A stretch of DNA of 64,000 bases, taken from assembly GCF_011801145.1 (NCBI RefSeq), contig NZ_CP046172.1, positions 6,386,001-6,450,000 of the forward strand, written 5' to 3'. Every line of letters starts with the position of its first letter. Position 1 is the first letter of the stretch. The notes beneath the pieces were generated by a model, which was given only the letters and a program-made list of their open reading frames with translations, was not told the origin of the DNA and searched no databases. This document shows, piece after piece, positions 56,471 to 64,000 of the stretch. The position numbers were made by a program, and so were the translations under genes. Origin of the DNA: Nocardia arthritidis (GTDB lineage Bacteria; Actinomycetota; Actinomycetes; Mycobacteriales; Mycobacteriaceae).

Positions 56471-59400
56471 CTGAGGAAATGACCGACAGTATCGCCATCA
56501 TCGGCATGGCCTGCCGTTTCCCCGGCGCGGCGAATCTGGCCGCGTTCTGGGATCTGATCAGCTCCGGCCGTACCGGTTTGCAGCGGTTCAGCGACGAGGA
56601 ACTGGCCGCGGCCGGTGTGCCCGAATCCCTGCGCGGGCATCGCAATTACGTGCCGGTCGGCGGTGTCATCGAGGATCAGGATCGCTTCGACCCCGACCAC
56701 TTCGGGCTCACCCCCGCGGACGCGGCGCTGTTCGACCCACAGCTGCGCCTACTGCTCGAATGCGCGTGGAACGCCCTCGGCGATGCCGGGCACTCCGGCG
56801 GCGGCGGGCTCGGCGCGGTCGGCGTATTCACCGGGGCATCGCACAGCCAGTATCTGGAGTCCAACCTCGCCGCGTATCGCCGTGCGGCGGCGCATGATCC
56901 GATCGGATTGCTGCAGGCCCAAACCGGCGCGCTCACCGACTATTTCCCGCAGCAGCTGGCCTACCGGTTGAATCTCACCGGTCCCGCGGTGGCGGTGCAG
57001 GCCACCTGCGCCACCTCCCTGGTGGCTGTGCATATGGCGGCACAGTCGCTGCTGTCGGGGGAATGCGATGCCGCACTCGCCGGCGGTGTATCGCTGATCG
57101 TGCCGCAGGGGCGCGGCTATCTGCATGTACCGGATTCCATCTTCGCCGCCGACGGCCGCACCAGGACCTTCGGCGCGGACGCGTCGGGGATGGTGCACAG
57201 CCAGGGTGTCGGCGTGGTGGTGCTGCGCCGGTTGACCGAGGCGCTCGCCGACGGCGATCCGATCTACGCGGTGCTGCGCGGCAGTGCGGTGAACCATGAC
57301 GGGGCGGGTAAGGCGGGCTTCACCGCACCGTCGGTCAACGGTCAGGCTCGGGTAATCGCCGAGGCACTCGCCGCCGCGGGTGTCGGGGCCGACGACGTCG
57401 GCCTCATCGAGGCGCACGGCACCGCGACCGCACTCGGCGATCAGATCGAATTATCGGCATTGGCAGCGGTTTTCGCCGATCGCTCAGAGCCCGAGCCGAT
57501 TGCCATCGGCTCGGTGAAAAGCAATATCGGGCATGCCAATTCGGCCGCGGGCATCGCGGCATTGATCAAAACCGCGCTCGCGCTGGAACATCGCCGCATC
57601 CCTGCCACGCTGTACGCCGATCCTGTCCATCCGGACCTGGCCCGCTATCAGGGCCTTTTCGAGGTCGCCGGGCACACCCGCGACTGGCCCGACCGGCAGC
57701 GGCCCCGGATCGCGGGGGTGAGTTCCTTCGGGATCGGCGGCACCAATTGCCATGTCGTCCTGGAGGAACCGATCGGCTCCGAGCGGGGCGAGCCGGACGA
57801 CCGCGCACAGCTGTTCGTGGTATCCGGCAAGTCCGAACAGAGCTGCCGGGCGCAGCTGGAGCAGCTGGCCCCGGACTCACCCGCCGACTACGCCTTCACG
57901 CTGGCAGGCGGCGCGCACACGGACAGCGGATGGCGCGCCGCGGCGGTGTGGACCGGGCGCTCGGGCGAACCCGACCGGGTGGCGCTGCGGCAGTTACCGT
58001 CGCCGCGACCCGGGATCGTCTTCGCCTTTCCCGGTGCGGGCGCACAGTATTCGGGCATGGGCGCGGGGCTGTACCGGGACGAGCCGGTCTTCGCCGCGAT
58101 GATCGACGAATGCGCGAACGCCGTGAAACCGGTGCTGGACTACGACATTCGTGACCTCGTAACCGGCGTCGCGCCGCGGCACGAGGCCGACGATGTGCGC
58201 TACGGCCAGCCCGCGCTGTTCGCGGTATCGCTGGCCACGGCGGCGACCTTGCGCGGCTTCGGAATCGAGCCGGATGCGGTGCTCGGTCATAGCCTGGGCG
58301 AATACGCGGCCGCGGTGACGGCGGGGATGCTCGGCGCCGCCGACGCGGCACGGCTGGTGGCGGTCCGCTCCCGCGCGGTGGCGCGGACCGCACCCGGCGC
58401 GATGCTCGCCGTGGCGCTGGGTGAAACCGACCTGCGGGACGTGCTGGCCGACCATCCGAAGGTCGCGATCGCCGCGATCAACGCCGCCGATTCGTGCGTC
58501 GTGTCCGGTCCGGCCGCGGCAATCGACGATCTCACGCTCGTGTTGACGGGTGTCGGGATACACACCAATAGGCTGCGCATCGACGCCGCACTGCACTCCC
58601 CCGCCGTGGCGGCGGCCGTGGACGCGCTGCGCGACGCCGCAGCCCGGGCCGCCCTCTCGCCGGCTCGGCTTCCGCTGTACAGCACGCTCACCGGTGCGGC
58701 GATCCGGTTCGCCGATGCCGAGCACTGGGTGCGCCAGCTGTGCGAGCCTGTCCAATTCCGTACCGCGATCCGGGCGGCGGCGGGCGCCGAGCCCACCATC
58801 GTGGTTCAGATCGGTCCCGGTGCCACCCTCGCCTCGCTCGCCCGGCGGAATGCTCCGGCCGGACTGACGGCCGCATTCACCACCCTGCCCGGAGCCGATG
58901 AGAACAGCGCGGGCGATTCCGACCGTGCCGCGCTGCTCACCGCCGTGGGCCAACTGTGGTGCGCGGGAGCCGATTTCGATGCCGAGGCACTGCATCGGAA
59001 GCGTCGGCGAGTCCGGCTGCCCGACTACCCTTTCCAGCGCCGCCGACTATGGATCGATCCACCTGTCGATGATCCCGTCCAGACGACCACGCAAACCGCG
59101 CCAGGGCAGGCCGACCCGACCGAGCATCCCGATCGTCACTCCCCGGTATTCGCTGCCGAAACCTTCTCCACCACGGCAGATTCCGGCCCAGAACCCATCG
59201 GAATCGCGACGAACGCACTCGATGCGGACCGCAACGGGACACCGCTCGGCGCGACAGCCGGACCGCAGGCGCACTCGGCCGAAGCCGGTGCGCCGCAACG
59301 CGGATCTCTCGCCGTAACAGAGCAGCACACGGCCCCGAGTGGGACACTGACCATGGGCGAACAGCTGGTCGCGAATCTGTGGACGGAGCTGCTCGGGCTG

Positions 59401-62400
59401 CCGGTGTCGACGCCGGACGCGGATTTCTTCGCGCTGGGCGGGAATTCGATGCTCGCCACCCGCATGCTCGATCTGCTCAACGATCGCGAACAAGCCGACA
59501 TCCGGCTGCGTGAGCTGCTCACGCATTCGACCGTCGCCGCCTTCGCGGAGCTGATCGCTCGCCGTGCTCCTACGGCTACCTCACCGAATCCTGTTGTGGT
59601 GCAGGAACAGTCGGTGCACAAAGTGGTCGGAAGCGAGGCGACCTTCCCGTTGACCCGCGTGCAGCACGCCTACTGGGTCGGCCGTTCCGGGGCCTTCGGG
59701 CTGAGCGATGTCTCATGTCACATCTACCTCGAATACGACTGCCACGACCTCGATCTCGCGCGCTACCAGCTGGCATGGAACCGGCTCATCGACCGCCACG
59801 ACATGCTGCGCGCGGTGATCACCGACGACGGTCGCAATCGCGTGCTCGATCGGGTGCCCGAATATCGGGTCCGGCGGCACGATCTCACCGATCTGCCACC
59901 CGCGGAGCGGGAGAGCGCGCTGGCGGACCTGCGGCGGCAGCTGTCGCATCGGGTGCACCGGCCGGATCGATGGCCGCTCTTCGATATTCGCGCGGCGTGC
60001 ATCGACGACACCACTACCCGCATTTTCTTCGGCATCGACGCGCTCATCTGCGATGCGGCCAGCTTCCTTGTGCTCGACCGCGACCTCCATGCCTACTATG
60101 ACGACCCGGATGCGGCGCTGCCGCCGATCCGAACCGGCTTCCCGGACTACCTCACCCACCTGTCCACCCACACGGGCACAGCCGAACATCAACGGGCAGT
60201 GGACTATTGGCGGGAACGGATGGATACCATCCCCGGACCGCCCGCGCTGCCGACGCGTATCCGGACCCAATCCCGCCCCTGGTTCGCCCGCCGCGGCGGG
60301 CAGCTGTCCCCTGCTGAGTGGGACACCCTCCGCAGCCGCTGCGCCGAGCACGGTGTGACGCCGTCCGCGGTGCTGCTCACCGCCTACGCCGATGTGCTGG
60401 CCGCCTGGTCCGGCGACGAGCGGTTCGCGCTGATGCTGACCCTGGTCGACCGGCCGGTGACCTTGCCGGGAATCGAGTCCGCCATAGGCGATTTCACCAC
60501 TCTGCTGGCGCACGAGGTCGAGCGCGGCGGCGAGTCCTTCGCCGAGCGGGCCGCTCGCACACAGCGGCGCCTGTTCGAAGACATCGATCACCGCGGCTGG
60601 TCGGCCCTGGACCTGTTGGCCGAGAAGTCGACGAAGACCGGTGAGCGGCAACTACTTCCGGTGGTATTCACCAGCGCCCTGGATGTCGGCGAACTGGTCG
60701 GCGGCACTTCCGATCTGGAATGGGCCGGGCGAATCGTGCACGGCGTCAGCCAGACTCCGCAGGTCTGGCTGGACCACCAGGCCTTCGTGCAGGCGGGAGC
60801 CCTGCAACTGCAGTGGGACGTGCTGGAAACCGTGCTGGACGCCGACGCCGCCGATACCGCGTTCGACGCGTACGTGACCTGGCTGCGCCGTCTCGTGGAC
60901 GACGCGGGCAGCTGGGACACATCCGGCGACGGCCCGAACCTGGCCGGAAGCGGCGCGGACGTGACCGAGACCGTGACGGAGATCTGGACCCAGGTCCTCG
61001 GCATCGAATCCGCGAGTGTCACCGGCGATTCCACCTTCGTCGGTCTCGGCGGCGACTCGGTGCTCGCGGTGCGGATGGCCACCCTGGTGCGCGGGCGGCT
61101 CGGCGTCGCGGTCCCGGTGGTCGACCTGGTCGGCGATCAGACCCTGGCGCAGTTGGTGGCCTATGTCGGTGAACGGCGGTCCGGCGGCATGGTCGCGAGC
61201 ATCGACCTTGTGCGGCAAGACGATCCGGACGCGCCGTTCGCGCTCACCCCGCTGCAGCAGGCGTATTGGGTCGGTCAGCAGCACGGTTGGGCGCTGAGCT
61301 ACGACTCCGCGCACATGTACGTCGATTTCCGCTTGGCGGGCGCCGATTCGAGCGCCGTCGCGGATTCGGTGCGCTGGCAGGTGAATCGGCAACCCATGCT
61401 GCGGGCGATCTTCCTGCCCGACGGCACACAGCAGGTGCTGCGGGCGGACGATCCGCGCCTGGCCCGGCTGCCGCTCACCGAGATCGATATGCGGACGGCA
61501 TCGATCGGCGAGATCGAGCGTATGCGCGCCGAAATCCGCGCCGAAATGCAGCGCACCGGCCCCGACATGGATCCATGGCCGTTCCGGATGGCGGCGCTGC
61601 TGCTGCCGGGCGGGGAACTCAGCCTGCATATCGTCACCGGTCTGCTGGTGGCCGACGGCTGGTCGGTACAGCTGATGTTCACCGAACTGTTCACCCACCT
61701 CGATGATCCCAACACCGTATTGCCACCGCTCACCGCGCATTTCGGCGACTATGTGGCGACCATCGACCGGCAGCGCTCCGACCCGGAGTGGCTGGCACAG
61801 CGCGACTGGTGGTGGGACCGGCTCGACGAGCTGCCCACCGCGCCGCGTCTGCCCTTCACCATGCCGGTCGAGCAGGCCCGCCCGGATGATCTGGAACGTC
61901 GCGAGCTGTGGGTCTCCGGCGAGCGGATGGCGGTGCTGCGGGAGCGGTGCACCGCCTACGGCGTCACCCCCACAACGGTTTTCGCCACCTGCTACGCCAT
62001 CGCCCTCGCGCGGCTCGCCGGACATCGCCGGTTCCTGCTGAATGTGCTGTACCTCAACCGTTTACATCTGCCCCGTGATCTCGACCACGCCATCGGCCCG
62101 TACGCCGGGACGGTGTTGCTCGAGGTGGATCTGCCCGCCGACGCCGATTTCGTAACCCTGGCAAGGACCATGCAGGACGCGACGGCACGCATGCTCGACC
62201 ACGGTCAGGTCACCGGCGTGGAGATCGCGCGCGAACTCGGCCGCCGTCGTCGCGATACCGCACCGCAGGCGCCGGTGGTCTTCCACAGCACGCTCGGACT
62301 GCATCCGCCGGGCGGCACGCCCGCCGCAATCCAGCTGCGGGACTTCTATCAGCGGGTGCGCACGCCGCAGGTAGCGCTGGATATGCAGGTGTTCCAATGG

Positions 62401-63789
62401 GATTGGGACGACGCGGTGGTGGTCAACCTGGACGCGGTCGCCGAATTGTTCGCACCGGGCGTACTCGACGACCTCTTCGCCGCCATCGGCGCCGAACTCA
62501 CCGCGCTGATCGACAATCCCGAATCCTGGTCGGCGGCAGTGGAATTGCCGCCGCGCGAGCGAGCCGACGAGGAACGGCCCGCCGCCACCGAACCGCCGGT
62601 GAGCGGGCCCGCGGCCACCGACACCGAACGCGCGGTCGCCGCGGTGTGGGCGCGCATGCTGGAAATCGACGCGACAACTGTGACACGATCGACCGATTTC
62701 TTCACCGTGGGCGGTGATTCGGTGCTGGCGATCCGAATGTTGAACCGGCTCCGTACCGAACTCGGACTGCACGTCACACCGCGCGAATTCCTGGCCGACC
62801 CAACGCTCGCGGCGACGGCGGCGGCTCGGCATGAGCCGGGGCCCGCGGACTGCGCCGTCACCTTGCGTGATGGCACCGGGGATCCGCTGTTCCTGATCCA
62901 CCCCACCGGCGGTGACGTGCTCTGCTACCTGGATCTGGCGCGCAAGCTGGACACCGTGCGGCCGGTGATCGGCATCCAGGATCCGGCCCTGTCCGGCGCG
63001 ACCGGACCGGAGGGCATCGGTGAGCTGGCGCGGCTCTACGAAACCGTGCTTCGGTCGTATCAGCCCTCGGGGCCTTATGTTCTCGGCGGCTGGTCGATGG
63101 GCGGCATCGTCGCGCACGAGGTCGCCCGCCGACTCCGCGATGCCGGTGACGCGATCGCCGTGCTGATCCTGATCGACGCCAATATCGCCGACCGCATCGC
63201 GGACACCGACGATCTCGCCTTCTGGTCACGCTATCTCAGCTCACTGGAAGCATTCCTGCAGGTCGACCTCGAAACGGCCGCCGCCGCAGCGCGATTCGAG
63301 TCGCTGTCCGAGGCCCAGCGGCGCGCCGAGACCGACCGGATACTGACCGAGGCCGGGCTGGCCGGGCGGGGCGATACCGGAATACTGCGGCTGCGCGAGG
63401 ACGCCTTCCGCAGGCACCTGCGGGCGCTCGGCGGCCACCGCACCGGCCGCCTCGACGGCGATGAGCTCGAAACACTGATCGTGCGTGCGGAATTGCCCGC
63501 GCCGCGCAACTCCGGAATCGGGATGGGCGTGGACGATTGCACTGACCTTCCGGATCTGGGCTGGGGTGCGCACACCGGCGGCCGCCTCGAAATCCGTTCG
63601 GTCCCGGCGCATCACTATGCCCTGCTCACGGAACCGGCCGTCGATGCCGTGGCGCGACTGGTTTCCCGGGCGCTGGCCGGTTCCGAGGTGGGGGCCGGGC
63701 GCATGAGTGAGCGCAGCGAACGAATCATGGGCGCAGCTGAGCGTCGCTCAGTCATGCCGGAGCCGAGCGCCAGCGAGGCGCAGGCATGA
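56467..63789 (+). CDS. PKS-NRPS: KS - AT - carrier - Cy - carrier - degenerate C - carrier - thioesterase
   Basis: A 2440-residue hybrid. KS: Cys181 in TCATSLVAV, His in EAHGTA and NIGHAN. AT: Ser609 in GHSLGEY, malonyl-type neighbours but with AALHSP where HAFH is usual. Carrier 1 Ser994. Cy: D1191ALICD1196. Carrier 2 Ser1531. Second Cy-like condensation domain: at the DxxxxD site it reads GLLVAD (G1725 instead of D), so cyclisation is questionable. Carrier 3 Ser2085. Thioesterase Ser2210 in GWSMGG with PAHHYALL. There are no A, KR or MT domains: the Cys-A domain of the first protein must charge carriers 2 and 3 in trans. The order and unloaded carriers resemble yersiniabactin assembly. GTG 56467 overlaps the OsmC stop. 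Confidence 0.9.
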   Translation: MTEEMTDSIAIIGMACRFPGAANLAAFWDLISSGRTGLQRFSDEELAAAGVPESLRGHRNYVPVGGVIEDQDRFDPDHFGLTPADAALFDPQLRLLLECAWNALGDAGHSGGGGLGAVGVFTGASHSQYLESNLAAYRRAAAHDPIGLLQAQTGALTDYFPQQLAYRLNLTGPAVAVQATCATSLVAVHMAAQSLLSGECDAALAGGVSLIVPQGRGYLHVPDSIFAADGRTRTFGADASGMVHSQGVGVVVLRRLTEALADGDPIYAVLRGSAVNHDGAGKAGFTAPSVNGQARVIAEALAAAGVGADDVGLIEAHGTATALGDQIELSALAAVFADRSEPEPIAIGSVKSNIGHANSAAGIAALIKTALALEHRRIPATLYADPVHPDLARYQGLFEVAGHTRDWPDRQRPRIAGVSSFGIGGTNCHVVLEEPIGSERGEPDDRAQLFVVSGKSEQSCRAQLEQLAPDSPADYAFTLAGGAHTDSGWRAAAVWTGRSGEPDRVALRQLPSPRPGIVFAFPGAGAQYSGMGAGLYRDEPVFAAMIDECANAVKPVLDYDIRDLVTGVAPRHEADDVRYGQPALFAVSLATAATLRGFGIEPDAVLGHSLGEYAAAVTAGMLGAADAARLVAVRSRAVARTAPGAMLAVALGETDLRDVLADHPKVAIAAINAADSCVVSGPAAAIDDLTLVLTGVGIHTNRLRIDAALHSPAVAAAVDALRDAAARAALSPARLPLYSTLTGAAIRFADAEHWVRQLCEPVQFRTAIRAAAGAEPTIVVQIGPGATLASLARRNAPAGLTAAFTTLPGADENSAGDSDRAALLTAVGQLWCAGADFDAEALHRKRRRVRLPDYPFQRRRLWIDPPVDDPVQTTTQTAPGQADPTEHPDRHSPVFAAETFSTTADSGPEPIGIATNALDADRNGTPLGATAGPQAHSAEAGAPQRGSLAVTEQHTAPSGTLTMGEQLVANLWTELLGLPVSTPDADFFALGGNSMLATRMLDLLNDREQADIRLRELLTHSTVAAFAELIARRAPTATSPNPVVVQEQSVHKVVGSEATFPLTRVQHAYWVGRSGAFGLSDVSCHIYLEYDCHDLDLARYQLAWNRLIDRHDMLRAVITDDGRNRVLDRVPEYRVRRHDLTDLPPAERESALADLRRQLSHRVHRPDRWPLFDIRAACIDDTTTRIFFGIDALICDAASFLVLDRDLHAYYDDPDAALPPIRTGFPDYLTHLSTHTGTAEHQRAVDYWRERMDTIPGPPALPTRIRTQSRPWFARRGGQLSPAEWDTLRSRCAEHGVTPSAVLLTAYADVLAAWSGDERFALMLTLVDRPVTLPGIESAIGDFTTLLAHEVERGGESFAERAARTQRRLFEDIDHRGWSALDLLAEKSTKTGERQLLPVVFTSALDVGELVGGTSDLEWAGRIVHGVSQTPQVWLDHQAFVQAGALQLQWDVLETVLDADAADTAFDAYVTWLRRLVDDAGSWDTSGDGPNLAGSGADVTETVTEIWTQVLGIESASVTGDSTFVGLGGDSVLAVRMATLVRGRLGVAVPVVDLVGDQTLAQLVAYVGERRSGGMVASIDLVRQDDPDAPFALTPLQQAYWVGQQHGWALSYDSAHMYVDFRLAGADSSAVADSVRWQVNRQPMLRAIFLPDGTQQVLRADDPRLARLPLTEIDMRTASIGEIERMRAEIRAEMQRTGPDMDPWPFRMAALLLPGGELSLHIVTGLLVADGWSVQLMFTELFTHLDDPNTVLPPLTAHFGDYVATIDRQRSDPEWLAQRDWWWDRLDELPTAPRLPFTMPVEQARPDDLERRELWVSGERMAVLRERCTAYGVTPTTVFATCYAIALARLAGHRRFLLNVLYLNRLHLPRDLDHAIGPYAGTVLLEVDLPADADFVTLARTMQDATARMLDHGQVTGVEIARELGRRRRDTAPQAPVVFHSTLGLHPPGGTPAAIQLRDFYQRVRTPQVALDMQVFQWDWDDAVVVNLDAVAELFAPGVLDDLFAAIGAELTALIDNPESWSAAVELPPRERADEERPAATEPPVSGPAATDTERAVAAVWARMLEIDATTVTRSTDFFTVGGDSVLAIRMLNRLRTELGLHVTPREFLADPTLAATAAARHEPGPADCAVTLRDGTGDPLFLIHPTGGDVLCYLDLARKLDTVRPVIGIQDPALSGATGPEGIGELARLYETVLRSYQPSGPYVLGGWSMGGIVAHEVARRLRDAGDAIAVLILIDANIADRIADTDDLAFWSRYLSSLEAFLQVDLETAAAAARFESLSEAQRRAETDRILTEAGLAGRGDTGILRLREDAFRRHLRALGGHRTGRLDGDELETLIVRAELPAPRNSGIGMGVDDCTDLPDLGWGAHTGGRLEIRSVPAHHYALLTEPAVDAVARLVSRALAGSEVGAGRMSERSERIMGAAERRSVMPEPSASEAQA
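63703..63785 (+). repeat. [12 protein letters not shown] repeat at the 3' end of the PKS-NRPS gene
   Basis: After the thioesterase ends, the frame continues for about 28 codons with [37 protein letters not shown] occurs at 63703 and again at 63786, the start of the next gene. The encoded SERSERI peptide is a well-known translation of a short repeat seen at gene ends and in intergenic gaps of Nocardia-type genomes. It looks like a repeat unit captured at the 3' end, lengthening the protein without belonging to the TE domain. Confidence 0.55.
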
Positions 63790-64000
63790 GTGAGCAGGTG
63801 ACCGGCGTGGACGCCTATGCCGCGGCGGCGGAGTTCTACGACCTGATGGCGACTCCCTATGTGGCACAGGTCGAACCGGTGCTCGCCACGCTGCTGAGCG
63901 AAGTGGATACCGTCGCGGGGCCGGTGGTAGACATCGGCGCGGGCACCGGTCTGTCGACGACCATGATCGCCGACGCGCTGCCCGACGCCGAGGTCGTCGC
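63786..64000 (+). CDS. SAM-dependent methyltransferase, N-terminal part, cut by the window edge
   Basis: The first 71 codons of a methyltransferase gene: [21 protein letters not shown], then PVVDIGAGTGLSTTMIADALPDAEVV (motif I, GAGTG, with the acidic residue starting to appear). The ATG overlaps the PKS-NRPS stop (ATGA), so it is co-translated. In yersiniabactin-type pathways a methyltransferase modifies the thiazoline backbone; here no MT domain is built into the megasynthases, so this free enzyme may supply the methyl group. The C-terminal part is outside the window. Confidence 0.75.
   Translation, partial: MSEQVTGVDAYAAAAEFYDLMATPYVAQVEPVLATLLSEVDTVAGPVVDIGAGTGLSTTMIADALPDAEVV

Noticed and set aside
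1..64000. CRISPR arrays, tRNA/rRNA genes, transposases
   Set aside because: No regular spacer-repeat series beyond the two tandem arrays, no cloverleaf-like or transposase sequence was recognised by eye; a dedicated scan was not possible.

Overview
The window is high-GC actinomycete DNA with tight same-strand gene runs, many MarR/AraC/LuxR-type regulators, an MmpL-family lipid exporter and a modular metallophore cluster. A mycolic-acid actinomycete of the Nocardia type fits best; this is inferred from gene content, because no rRNA or housekeeping marker is present. I saw no tRNA, rRNA, CRISPR array, transposase or integrase.

Left part (1-12760): ordinary accessory metabolism. It holds a divergent MarR / FAD-monooxygenase pair, a methyltransferase, a secreted glycine-zipper protein whose reading frame continues past an amber codon, a serine beta-lactamase-fold hydrolase, a cyclase pseudogene, an HD-domain protein, small membrane proteins with MarR regulators, and a minus-strand run of two MFS exporters, an acetyltransferase, a dienelactone hydrolase and a mycothiol-dependent nitroreductase-like protein. 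Two tandem-repeat blocks (33 bp and 66 bp units) lie between convergent genes.

12798-21171 is a complete siphophage-type tail operon with no head genes. It encodes tail terminator, tube protein, two tail chaperones joined by a textbook -1 frameshift signal, tape measure, distal tail protein, fibre-like protein, hub, small distal proteins and a GH25-type lysin. An AraC regulator and a large HTH-nSTAND-WD40 protein lie just upstream on the same strand. This looks like a domesticated tail or F-type tailocin.

26329-31200 holds small hypothetical and conserved genes, including a double ribbon-helix-helix antitoxin-like protein without an adjacent toxin and an ankyrin protein. 31199-37978 is an isoprenoid-lipid locus: a CrtI-like desaturase diverges from a secreted protein, an MmpL transporter and a translationally coupled fusion of a squalene/phytoene-synthase domain to a cis-prenyltransferase (UppS) domain. 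38600-41000 is a gene graveyard with remnants of SDR, AsnC, GMC-oxidoreductase and VOC genes. 41100-46430 has a frameshifted SRPBCC gene, a cupin protein, a Phd/PIN toxin-antitoxin pair on a predicted leaderless promoter, and an FAD monooxygenase / MarR pair with two perfect TAGGATCCTA operators.

46593-64000 carries a LAL-type LuxR regulator, an SDR, a methyltransferase and an aldo/keto reductase, then the left part of a thiazoline metallophore cluster: an NRPS (carrier-Cy-A(Cys)-carrier), an OsmC protein, a PKS-NRPS (KS-AT-carrier-Cy-carrier-C*-carrier-TE) and the start of a methyltransferase gene that runs off the right edge. The NRPS promoter contains a Zur-box-like palindrome between its -35 and -10, so the product is probably a zinc-responsive yersiniabactin/coelibactin-like metallophore.
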